Shown here: positions 34,153 to 41,966 of the stretch, in pieces | Layout of the letters: every line of letters begins with the position of its first letter | How positions within the stretch are numbered: position 1 is the stretch's first letter | Source: Floridanema aerugineum | GTDB lineage: Bacteria > Cyanobacteriota > Cyanobacteriia > Cyanobacteriales > Aerosakkonemataceae | Direction of reading: 5' to 3' | DNA length: 64,000 nt | NCBI RefSeq assembly: GCF_041929345.1 | Contig: NZ_JBHFNQ010000052.1 | Span: 101,796 to 165,795 of the forward strand | Notes under the pieces: generated by a model | Seen by the model: only the letters and a program-made list of their open reading frames with translations | The model's database searches: none | What the model was told of the DNA's origin: nothing | Made by a program: the position numbers and the translations under genes

Positions 34153-36303
34153 ATGGTAGAGTTAGACAAATCGATATCCTTTGACGGGAGGGATATTAGA
34201 TTAAAGGTTGGCCTCCTTGCTCCACAGGCTGGTGGTTCCGTTCTTATTCAATCAGGTGATACTTGTGTATTAGTGACTGCGACGCGGGCGGCAAGTAGAG
34301 AAGGTATCGATTTTCTCCCCTTGTTAGTGGACTACGAAGAAAGACTTTATGCTGCTGGGAGAATTCCTGGTGGGTTTTTGAGAAGGGAAGGTCGTCCACC
34401 AGAAAAGGTAACTTTGACAGGTCGTTTGATAGACCGTCCCTTGCGTCCTTTGTTCCCCAGTTGGTTACGGGATGACATTCAAATTGTTGCTACTACCTTG
34501 TCAATGGATGAGCAAGTACCACCGGATGTTTTAGCGGTAACAGGTGCTTCCATTGCGGTGATGTTAGCGAAGATACCGTTTAATGGGCCAATGGCAGCAG
34601 TACGGGTTGGTCTGGTGGGAGATGATTTTATCATTAATCCTACTTACGCGGAAATCGAAGCTGGGGATTTAGATTTAGTAGTTGCTGGTTCCCCAGAAGG
34701 CGTGATTATGGTGGAAGCTGGGGCGAACCAATTGCCGGAAGCTGATATTATTGAAGCGATCGATTTCGGTTACGAAGCAGTACTCGACTTAATTGCCGCC
34801 CAAAAAGACCTGCTCAAAGAACTGGAAATTGAGCCAGTTCACGAAGAAAAACCAGTTACAGATAGTGACTTGGAAAATTATATCCGCGATCGGGCCACCG
34901 ACCCAATCAAAGAAATCCTCAAGAAGTTTGATTTCGACAAAAACCAACGCGATGAAGCATTAGACGAAATTAAAGCTGGCATCGAAGCTGGAATAGCCGA
35001 ACTGCCAGAAGAAGACCCCATCCGAGTCGCAACTACTAAGGATGGCAAAGCCTTGGGCAACGTCTTCAAAGATATTACCAAGAAACTGATGCGCCGTCAG
35101 ATTGTCGAAGAAAACGTGCGCGTCGATGGTCGTAAACTTGATGAAGTCCGACCTGTTTCTTGTCGCGTCGGAGTCCTACCTCGCCGAGTTCATGGTAGCG
35201 GTTTATTCAACCGGGGACTCACCCAAGTCATGTCTATTGTCACCTTGGGAACACCCGGAGACGCGCAAGAACTCGCCGACGACTTGCACCCAGAAGACGA
35301 AAAACGCTACCTGCACCACTACAACTTCCCTCCCTTCTCCGTAGGCGAAACTAAACCCTTACGTGCCCCCGGAAGAAGAGAAATTGGTCACGGTGCTTTA
35401 GCAGAACGTGCCATTGTCCCCGTCATCCCACCAAAAGAACAATTCCCCTACGTGATTCGCGTAGTTTCGGAAGTGCTTTCTTCCAACGGTTCAACTTCAA
35501 TGGGTTCTGTTTGTGGTTCCACTTTAGCTTTAATGGATGCTGGAGTTCCGCTGGCAAAACCAGTTAGCGGTGCTGCAATGGGATTAATTAAAGAAGGTGA
35601 AGAAGTCCGCATCTTAACAGATATTCAAGGAATTGAAGATTTCTTAGGTGATATGGACTTCAAAGTAGCAGGGACAGATACAGGAATTACCGCCCTACAA
35701 ATGGATATGAAAATCAATGGTTTGCCTATAGAAACCATTGCTAAAGCTATTCACCAAGCACGCCCAGCCAGATTACATATTTTAGAAAAAATGCTGGCTG
35801 CCATTGACCAACCACGCAGCGAAATGTCGCCTTTTGCGCCACGTTTACTAATCATTAAAATCGATCCAGAATTGATTGGTTTAGTAATCGGCCCTGGTGG
35901 TAAAACTATTAAAGGAATTACCGAAGAAACTGGTGCCAAAATCGATATTGATGATGATGGTACAGTGACAATTTCCGCTATTGATGTGGAAAAAGCGGAA
36001 CGCGCCAAGGGAATTGTCCAAGGTTTAACTCGCAAGTTAAATGAAGGTGATGTTTACGTTGGTCGTGTAACGAGAATTATTCCCATTGGTGCTTTTGTGG
36101 AATTTTTGCCCGGAAAAGAAGGCATGATTCACATTTCCCAATTAGCAGATTACCGTGTTGGTAAAGTGGAAGACGAAGTGGGAGTTGGCGATGAAGTGAT
36201 TGTCAAAGTGCGGGAAATTGACAACAAAGGTCGGATCAATTTGACTCGCTTAGGCATTCACCCAGATGAAGCTGCTGCGGCTCGTTCGGCGGCGAATCGT
36301 TAA
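34153..36303 (+). CDS. pnp: Polyribonucleotide nucleotidyltransferase (PNPase)
   Basis: 716 residues from ATG at 34153, starting MVELDKSISFDGRDIRLKVG as in other cyanobacterial PNPases. Two RNase PH cores are present (first: LVTATRAASREGIDFLPLLVDYEERLYAAGRIPGG; second: GRREIGHGALAERAI...PYVIRVVSEVLSSNGSTSMGSVCG...DFLGDMDFKVAGT). They are followed by a KH domain (LVIGPGGKTIKGITEETGA) and an S1 domain (VYVGRVTRIIPIGAFVEFLP). The enzyme degrades RNA 3' to 5' with phosphate and can add tails, forming a trimer. All expected motifs are intact, and an AAGGA box lies before the start. It is monocistronic, ending at a hairpin. Confidence 0.98.
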   Translation: MVELDKSISFDGRDIRLKVGLLAPQAGGSVLIQSGDTCVLVTATRAASREGIDFLPLLVDYEERLYAAGRIPGGFLRREGRPPEKVTLTGRLIDRPLRPLFPSWLRDDIQIVATTLSMDEQVPPDVLAVTGASIAVMLAKIPFNGPMAAVRVGLVGDDFIINPTYAEIEAGDLDLVVAGSPEGVIMVEAGANQLPEADIIEAIDFGYEAVLDLIAAQKDLLKELEIEPVHEEKPVTDSDLENYIRDRATDPIKEILKKFDFDKNQRDEALDEIKAGIEAGIAELPEEDPIRVATTKDGKALGNVFKDITKKLMRRQIVEENVRVDGRKLDEVRPVSCRVGVLPRRVHGSGLFNRGLTQVMSIVTLGTPGDAQELADDLHPEDEKRYLHHYNFPPFSVGETKPLRAPGRREIGHGALAERAIVPVIPPKEQFPYVIRVVSEVLSSNGSTSMGSVCGSTLALMDAGVPLAKPVSGAAMGLIKEGEEVRILTDIQGIEDFLGDMDFKVAGTDTGITALQMDMKINGLPIETIAKAIHQARPARLHILEKMLAAIDQPRSEMSPFAPRLLIIKIDPELIGLVIGPGGKTIKGITEETGAKIDIDDDGTVTISAIDVEKAERAKGIVQGLTRKLNEGDVYVGRVTRIIPIGAFVEFLPGKEGMIHISQLADYRVGKVEDEVGVGDEVIVKVREIDNKGRINLTRLGIHPDEAAAARSAANR

Positions 36304-36357
36304 CAGGCAAAGGTAAACTAGAAAGGCGGTTGCAATATTTGGCGATCGCTTCGCAAT

Positions 36358-36388
36358 TTGCGGATATCATAATTTAAAATATCCGCAA
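36358..36388 (+). terminator. Hairpin downstream of pnp
   Basis: TTGCGGATAT (36358-36367) pairs with ATATCCGCAA (36379-36388) around an AT loop, then cattta. It lies 55 bases after the pnp stop. Confidence 0.5.
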
Positions 36389-36451
36389 CATTTACCCCCA
36401 TTTGGAGCAGAGAGGCCCGAAAAAAGAGATAATATAAATAGGGTTTTTATT

Positions 36452-36919
36452 ATGACTCATAATTTATCAGAAGTTGAATATCAAACCAGCGAATTATACG
36501 AAACTGATTTTTATGCTTGGACTGTTGAACAAGCAAAGTTTTTGCGAAATGAGGATTGGAATAATTTAGATATTTCTAATTTAGCTGAGGAGATAGAGTC
36601 TTTGGGTAAACAAGACCGTAGAGAGTTGAAAAACCGTTTAAGAGTTTTGATTGGGCATTTGCTGAAGTGGGAATTTCAAGCTAACAAACGTTCTAATAGT
36701 TGGTCAAATACTATTGATGAACAACGTTTTCAAATTTTAGGTCTGCTGCAAGAAAGTCCTAGTTTAAAACCTTACTTACCTGATGCTATTAGCGAGGTTT
36801 ACAAGTACGCGCTTAAATTAGCTATTGGTGAAACTTCTTTATCTAAAGAAACTTTTCCTCAAGAATGTCCTTATAGTTTAGAGCAAATATTAGATTTTGA
36901 ATTTTTGCCTGGTGAGTAA
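36452..36919 (+). CDS. DUF29 family protein, copy 1 of tandem pair
   Basis: 155 residues with the full DUF29 pattern: YETDFYAWTVEQAKFLRNEDW, NLAEEIESLGKQDRRELKNRL, HLLKWEFQANKRSNSW, then ESPSLKPYLPDAI and PQECPYSLEQIL. Function unknown. It is the first of two tandem copies; the second starts 75 bases on and is nearly identical over the first ~50 residues. The pair lies between pnp and a methyltransferase-nuclease gene, pointing at the latter. A third, more distant member is at 23014. Confidence 0.88.
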   Translation: MTHNLSEVEYQTSELYETDFYAWTVEQAKFLRNEDWNNLDISNLAEEIESLGKQDRRELKNRLRVLIGHLLKWEFQANKRSNSWSNTIDEQRFQILGLLQESPSLKPYLPDAISEVYKYALKLAIGETSLSKETFPQECPYSLEQILDFEFLPGE

Positions 36920-36993
36920 TTATAGAAATCTTAAATGTAGTTATGAAGCTTAGATTAAAAAAGTATTTTTTACAAATCAAAGAGGACTAGTTT

Positions 36994-37482
36994 ATGACTC
37001 AAAATTTATCAGAAGTTGAATATAAAACCAGCGAATTATACGAAAGTGATTTTTATGCTTGGACTGTGGAACAAGCAAGGTTTTTGCGAAATGAGGATTG
37101 GAGTAATTTAGATATTTCTAATTTAGCTGAGGAGATTGAATCTTTGGGTAGGCAGGAACAAAGTCAGTTAGAAAGTCGTTTAGAAGTGTTAATTGGGCAT
37201 TTGCTGAAGTGGGAATTTCAACCAAGTAAACGCTCTAAAAGTTGGTTTTTCACTATTCGGGAACAAAGACGCAAAATTTCTAGACTTCTCCAAAGAAATC
37301 CCAGTCTCCAACCTTACTTACCCAAAGCTTTAACAGAAATTTATCCAGATGCTTTAGATTTAGCTTTACGAGAGACTTCTTTAAAAGAGGAAATCTTTCC
37401 CCAAGAATGCCCTTACAGTTTAGAAGAAATATTAAATGCTGAGTTTTTTCCTGGTGAACAAGTAGAAATCGATCCAAATTAA
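36994..37482 (+). CDS. DUF29 family protein, copy 2 of tandem pair
   Basis: 162 residues. N-terminal residues 1-52 differ from copy 1 at only a handful of sites, while the rest (QRRKISRLLQRNPSLQPYLPKAL) has drifted much more. This pattern suggests recent duplication with gene conversion limited to the 5' half, or selection on that part. An AGAGGACTAG ribosome region precedes the ATG. It ends with an acidic tail (EQVEIDPN) not found in copy 1. Followed by a double palindromic repeat. Confidence 0.88.
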   Translation: MTQNLSEVEYKTSELYESDFYAWTVEQARFLRNEDWSNLDISNLAEEIESLGRQEQSQLESRLEVLIGHLLKWEFQPSKRSKSWFFTIREQRRKISRLLQRNPSLQPYLPKALTEIYPDALDLALRETSLKEEIFPQECPYSLEEILNAEFFPGEQVEIDPN

Positions 37483-37525
37483 TAGCATATTTGTAGGGTG
37501 CCTCAGACAGGATAATTTTAGGCTT

Positions 37526-37580
37526 GTAGAGACGTTGTATACAACGTCTAATGTAGAGACGTTGTATACAACGTCTCTAC
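37526..37580. repeat. Two copies of the GTAGAGACGTTGTATACAACGTC palindrome
   Basis: Copy 1 (37526-37549) lacks its last four bases; copy 2 (37553-37580) is a perfect 28-base palindrome followed by atttt. The tandem arrangement shows the unit can duplicate. It lies between convergent genes and could terminate both. Confidence 0.8.
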
Positions 37581-37604
37581 ATTTTAAGCCGCAACTTGAG
37601 TTGA

Positions 37605-39206
37605 TTAAAATAATGATGGTTGGATGAAGGTTTCCATTTCTTTTTCTGGTTTTCTAAAGGTGATATCTCCTAAACTCATATCAAAGTATTCTGGACGTTT
37701 TCTTTTAGTTAGTAGATCTTCGATCGTTAAAATTTGAATGCGCGGATAGTCTCTACCATTTCCAGCTTGATAAAATCCCGCTTTTGCCGCTTCGGTTAAC
37801 ATTGGTTTAGTTGGTTTGGTTAAAGTTATTAATAAACCAATATCTGCTTTGTTATTTTGCACTGTCCCAATTAAATCTCTGACCATTGCCGCGTTAACAT
37901 TATCACCACCTTTAACACTGACAATAATTTTACGTTTAATTTCTTTACCATTCTCGAAATCACTAATATATCGCAAGCCATCTATTCCACCATCAGCACC
38001 TTTTTTCTTACCTTGATATGGGGGAACTTCCACCAAAGAACAAGCCCACCATTGGAATTGATATTTGTCACGTTGGGCTAAATCTTTAGCACCTTCTAAA
38101 TCTTTTGGTGTGCCATAAACATCAAATTCAATACCAGGAAAAGCGGCTCTGAGACGGCTTTCAATTAAAGCAATGGCGAGGTGAGTAATATCAATTCCAA
38201 TCCATTGACGATTTAGTTTTTGGGCGGCGTGTAAAGCAGTTCCACAACCACAAAAAGGATCTAAGATAATATCATCAGGATTTGAACTAGCTTGAATGAT
38301 TCTTTCTAAAAGAGCTACTGGTTTTTGTGTCGGATAACCAAGACGTTCTTTAGCTTGAGAATTGATAGGCGGAATATCATCCCATAAAGCTTGTAAAGGA
38401 GTTCCTACTGTTTCATCAAGGTATCGTTTTAATCTAATGCCTCCAGCTTTAGTAAAATGCAAACGACCTTCACTATCTAGACGTTCCATAGTTTCAATTG
38501 GACAGCGCCAAAGAGAAGTGACTCCTTTATATTCATAAGTGTATCCACCGCCAGATAAACCTTTAGCAGTCAGGTTATCATCTGTCCAGCGACGACCATC
38601 TGGGTCAACATTTCTAAATCGTGCTTTATATTTTTCCTCATGAGCTAGATAGATTTGATTCCAGCAATATTGGTCACTTTTTACGTAATATAAAATTACG
38701 TCTACATTTGCACCATACTTTTTTGGGTCGTTATGGGCGCTGGTGCGTTTCCAAGTAATTTCATTTCGGAAATTCTTCGCCCCAAAAATCAAATCTAAAA
38801 TAATTTTTAGATAATGGCTAGCAGTTGGATCGCAATGTAAATACAAACTTCCAGTTGGTTTTAAAACTCGGTGCATTTCCAGTAAACGCGCTGCCATCAT
38901 TACCAAATAAGCTGATAAATCATTGTGTCCTAATCTGCGAATTAAAAGATCGATGACTTCAGCTAATTCCCCATTTTTCTGAAACAACTCATTTAATGTT
39001 CGGCTTGACTCATCGTTCCAGTGCCAAGTATCCTCAAAAGCAGTAATCTGAGCATGAGATGTACTTCCCTGTTTTCGTCCACCAAAAATCACATTGTAAT
39101 CAGCGCTGGAATTGAACGGTGGATCGAGATAAATCAGGTCGATGCTTTCACTAGCAATGCTCTCGCGCAAAACATCCAGGTTATCACCGTAATAAAGTCT
39201 ATTCAT
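37605..39206 (-). CDS. DNA methyltransferase fused to Mrr-like nuclease domain
   Basis: 533 residues. The N-terminal ~350 residues are a beta-class amino methyltransferase: catalytic DPPF at 28-31, LKPTGSLYLHCDPTASHYLK, and the AdoMet site DPFCGCGTAL at 316-325 (the reverse order that defines the class). From about 380 comes a restriction-endonuclease-like domain: GADGGIDG (403-410) and IIVSVKGG (427-434), resembling the D...xVK core of Mrr enzymes with Ser in place of the usual Glu/Gln. The enzyme probably methylates adenine or cytosine in a set DNA sequence. The nuclease may make it a self-contained restriction enzyme. No separate specificity or endonuclease gene is adjacent. Confidence 0.85.
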   Translation of the reverse strand: MNRLYYGDNLDVLRESIASESIDLIYLDPPFNSSADYNVIFGGRKQGSTSHAQITAFEDTWHWNDESSRTLNELFQKNGELAEVIDLLIRRLGHNDLSAYLVMMAARLLEMHRVLKPTGSLYLHCDPTASHYLKIILDLIFGAKNFRNEITWKRTSAHNDPKKYGANVDVILYYVKSDQYCWNQIYLAHEEKYKARFRNVDPDGRRWTDDNLTAKGLSGGGYTYEYKGVTSLWRCPIETMERLDSEGRLHFTKAGGIRLKRYLDETVGTPLQALWDDIPPINSQAKERLGYPTQKPVALLERIIQASSNPDDIILDPFCGCGTALHAAQKLNRQWIGIDITHLAIALIESRLRAAFPGIEFDVYGTPKDLEGAKDLAQRDKYQFQWWACSLVEVPPYQGKKKGADGGIDGLRYISDFENGKEIKRKIIVSVKGGDNVNAAMVRDLIGTVQNNKADIGLLITLTKPTKPMLTEAAKAGFYQAGNGRDYPRIQILTIEDLLTKRKRPEYFDMSLGDITFRKPEKEMETFIQPSLF

Positions 39207-39402
39207 TTCAATAAAAACAATTCGTCAATCAACTTTTATACTGAAGAATACCCAGATTAGAAGCCGCAAAAGCTACTTCCCAAAAAATAGATATATTTCT
39301 TTTTCTTCCCTGCTTCTCAACGTCCGACCACCCACTACCGACCACCCACTACCCAACTAGTTAGCAAAACTGACCCCAGAAGCCGTAAACTGGAGTTTAC
39401 CC

Positions 39403-39408
39403 TATAAT
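39403..39408 (+). promoter_or_regulatory. Candidate -10 box for tpiA
   Basis: TATAAT lies 22 bases before the GTG start of tpiA, leaving room for a short leader. No good -35 is seen at the usual distance. Confidence 0.3.
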
Positions 39409-39429
39409 GTTTGTCCCTACAAAGTAACT

Positions 39430-40155
39430 GTGCGAAAAAAAGTTATCGCTGGCAACTGGAAAATGTACAAAACTCAGGCGGAAACGTCGGAGTTTTTACT
39501 GAATTTCTTACACACCTTAGAAGAAACCCCGGAAGATCGGGAAATTGTTCTGTGTGTTCCTTTTACTGATTTGGGCATTTTATCCAAGAGTTTGCATGGT
39601 AGTCGCGTGCAACTGGGTGCCCAAAATGTTCACTGGGAGGAACAAGGCGCTTATACTGGCGAAATTTCAGGCCCTATGCTCACGGAGATTGGGGTACGAT
39701 ATGTGGTTATCGGTCACAGCGAACGCCGTCAGTATTTCAATGAAACTGATGAAACTGTGAATTTGCGGCTGAAAGCAGCGCAACGTTATGGTTTGACTCC
39801 GATTCTTTGTGTTGGTGAAAGTAAGCAACAAAGAGATGCTCTTGAAACTGAATCTTTGATTATTAGTCAGTTAGCGAAAGGTTTAGTTGATGTCGATCAA
39901 AATAATTTGATTATTGCTTATGAACCGATTTGGGCGATCGGTACTGGTGATACCTGCGAATCGATCGAAGCTAACCGAGTTATTGGGTTAATTCGCTCTC
40001 AATTATCTAATCCTGACGTTCCCATTCAGTACGGCGGTTCTGTTAAGCCTAATAATATCGATGAGATTATGGCTCAACCAGAAATTGACGGTGCGCTGGT
40101 GGGAGGTGCTAGTCTCGAACCTGGCAGTTTTGCCCGAATTGTAAATTATCAGTAA
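39430..40155 (+). CDS. tpiA: Triosephosphate isomerase
   Basis: 241 residues from a GTG start; the sequence RKKVIAGNWKMYKT begins exactly where the family begins. Catalytic residues are in place: Lys in GNWKM, His in VIGHSERRQYF and Glu in IIAYEPIWAIGTG. The phosphate-gripping end (YGGSVKPNN, GALVGGASLEP) is also intact. The enzyme interconverts glyceraldehyde 3-phosphate and dihydroxyacetone phosphate in the Calvin cycle and glycolysis. It is followed by a repeat tract and then folP on the same strand. Confidence 0.98.
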   Translation: MRKKVIAGNWKMYKTQAETSEFLLNFLHTLEETPEDREIVLCVPFTDLGILSKSLHGSRVQLGAQNVHWEEQGAYTGEISGPMLTEIGVRYVVIGHSERRQYFNETDETVNLRLKAAQRYGLTPILCVGESKQQRDALETESLIISQLAKGLVDVDQNNLIIAYEPIWAIGTGDTCESIEANRVIGLIRSQLSNPDVPIQYGGSVKPNNIDEIMAQPEIDGALVGGASLEPGSFARIVNYQ

Positions 40156-40159
40156 AGTC

Positions 40160-40258
40160 AAGTGTCATTGGTCATTAGTCATTAGTCATTGGTAATTAAT
40201 CATTTTTCAAGAGCTAATGATAAATGGCGAATCACAAATGACCAATGACAAATAACAA
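40160..40258. repeat. Short tandem repeat tract (CATTAGT/ACTAATG) between tpiA and folP
   Basis: A 7-base period (gtcattg/gtcatta) runs on the left, and its inverse (aatgacc, aatgaca, aatgact) on the right, so the two halves can form one long stem. The right half supplies the folP start codon and the following codons. Tracts like this are typical of filamentous cyanobacteria. Confidence 0.85.
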
Positions 40259-41104
40259 ATGACTAATGACGAATTAATTATTTGCGATCGCACTTTCACC
40301 TGGAAAAAACGCACCTATTTAATGGGTGTTCTGAATGTCACCCCAGATAGTTTTAGTGATGGCGGAGATTTTAATAATTTAGATGCGGCTCTCTCCCAAG
40401 CAAAATATTTAGTAGAATCAGGTGCAGATATTCTCGATATTGGTGGTCAATCAACTCGTCCAGGTTCGGAAGAAATCTCTTTGTCAGAGGAACTAAATCG
40501 AGTTTTACCTGTGATTAAAGCTATCCGTAAAGAGTTAACAATTCCGATTTCTGTAGATACGACAAAAGCAGAAGTTGCAAAAGCGGCTGTTCTGGCTGGA
40601 GCAAATATTGTTAATGATATTTCTGGCGCTACTTTTGACCCGGAAATGTTGCCAACTGTGGCTGATTTGGGTGTACCAATTGTGTTAATGCACATCCGGG
40701 GAACACCACAAACTATGCAAAAACTTACTGATTATCAAGATTTAATTGGCGAGATTTTGCAGTTTCTTAAACAGCAAATTAATGCTGCTATAGCTGCTGG
40801 AATTGACCCTAGTAAAATTATTATCGATCCGGGGATTGGTTTTGCCAAAAATTATCAGCAAAACTTGGAAATTTTACGGAGATTATCGGAATTTAAAAGT
40901 TTAAATTGTCCGATTTTAGTAGGAGTATCGCGCAAAAGTTTTATCGGACATATTTTAAATCAACCTGATGCGAAACAAAGGGTTTGGGGAACTGGTGCAG
41001 CTTGTTGTGCTGCGATCGCTAATTCTGCCGATATTCTCCGAGTTCATGATGTTAAAGAAATGCGCGATATTTCTTTAGTTGCTGATGCAATATGGCGAGT
41101 TTAG
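40259..41104 (+). CDS. folP: Dihydropteroate synthase
   Basis: 281 residues. All family signatures are present: LMGVLNVTPDSFSDGG (pterin/pABA loop), DIGGQSTRPGSEEIS, VNDISGA, PIVLMHIRGTPQTM, IDPGIGFAKN and LVGVSRKSFIG. It joins p-aminobenzoate to 6-hydroxymethyl-dihydropterin pyrophosphate in folate synthesis. The ATG at 40259 lies in the repeat tract, so the first codons (MTNDEL) are repeat-derived; the family core begins around residue 18. It ends exactly where the convergent SPFH gene ends. It is 103 bases from tpiA and may be read from the same transcript. Confidence 0.96.
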   Translation: MTNDELIICDRTFTWKKRTYLMGVLNVTPDSFSDGGDFNNLDAALSQAKYLVESGADILDIGGQSTRPGSEEISLSEELNRVLPVIKAIRKELTIPISVDTTKAEVAKAAVLAGANIVNDISGATFDPEMLPTVADLGVPIVLMHIRGTPQTMQKLTDYQDLIGEILQFLKQQINAAIAAGIDPSKIIIDPGIGFAKNYQQNLEILRRLSEFKSLNCPILVGVSRKSFIGHILNQPDAKQRVWGTGAACCAAIANSADILRVHDVKEMRDISLVADAIWRV

Positions 41105-41905
41105 TTAAATACCATTATTATTATCATCATTATTTTTCATCAACTCTGCTAATGCTTCATTTAAAGCTCCTGGATTCATAAACACAATTTTAGAATTCGG
41201 ACTTTCACCCAGTTTAGTGTTAGCATCTACATATCTTTGAGCTAACAAAAAGCTTAACGCTTCCTTCCCGTCAATCTCTGACTTTTTCAGCGCTTCCGAA
41301 ACCAATTCTATGTAATTTGCAACTCCCTTTGCTTCACTAATAGATGCTTGTTTTTGAATTTCCGCTGCTTTCTCTTTTTGCAAAGAATCTAACACTGCTT
41401 GAACTGGTTTGATTTCCTGAATTTCTACGCGCATCACCTTGACACCCCAGTTCACTGTAGCATCATCTAATTCATTTAATAATGCCTGATTAATTTTCCT
41501 TCTATTAGAAAAAGTGTCCTTTAATTCCATGCCACCAATTTCGGATCTTAGCGTCGTAAAAACTAAGTTTTTGATTGCTGCTTCCAAATCTTCAATTTCA
41601 TAATAAGCTCTCTTTAAATCTATTATCCTCCAATATACAACAGCATCAATTGTCATAGAAACGTTATCTTTAGTAATAGCTTCCTGTGGTTTAATATCTA
41701 AAACCTGTTCCCGCATACTTTCTTCCCAAACGATCGTATCCAAAAACGGCACAATAAAATTTAAACCAGGTTTCAAAGTTTTCTGATATTTTCCCAGACG
41801 TTCTACTAATGCTTCCGAACCTTGATTAATCACCTTTGCCGAACTGACTGAACCGACAGTAGCGGCAATAAGTAGCAAAAAAAATGCAGATATGATAGCT
41901 TCCAT
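41105..41905 (-). CDS. SPFH/Band 7 (paraslipin/QmcA-like) membrane protein
   Basis: 266 residues: one N-terminal membrane helix (IISAFFLLLIAATVGSV), a stomatin/prohibitin domain (VERLGKYQKTLKPGLNFIVPFLD, REQVLDIKPQEAITKDNVSMTID, LRSEIGGMELKDTFSNR), a helical tail with AEIQKQASISEAKG, and a C-terminal SFLLAQRYVDANTKLGESPNSKIVFM. SPFH proteins form large ring assemblies on the membrane and often control membrane proteases. A NfeD partner gene is not next to it. The tail ends NNDDNNNGI. Single gene, convergent with folP. Confidence 0.88.
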   Translation of the reverse strand: MEAIISAFFLLLIAATVGSVSSAKVINQGSEALVERLGKYQKTLKPGLNFIVPFLDTIVWEESMREQVLDIKPQEAITKDNVSMTIDAVVYWRIIDLKRAYYEIEDLEAAIKNLVFTTLRSEIGGMELKDTFSNRRKINQALLNELDDATVNWGVKVMRVEIQEIKPVQAVLDSLQKEKAAEIQKQASISEAKGVANYIELVSEALKKSEIDGKEALSFLLAQRYVDANTKLGESPNSKIVFMNPGALNEALAELMKNNDDNNNGI

Positions 41906-41966
41906 AATAATTGGTTCTGAGTTTAACTTAAATTTTCCTCCCCTTCCTCTCCTATTTTAACCTTGG

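Noticed and set aside
36452..37482. Tandem DUF29 genes next to the methyltransferase as a restriction or defence island
   Set aside because: They face the methyltransferase from the opposite strand with terminator-like repeats between, and another DUF29 gene is linked to a glucan-related gene, so no specific link is supported.
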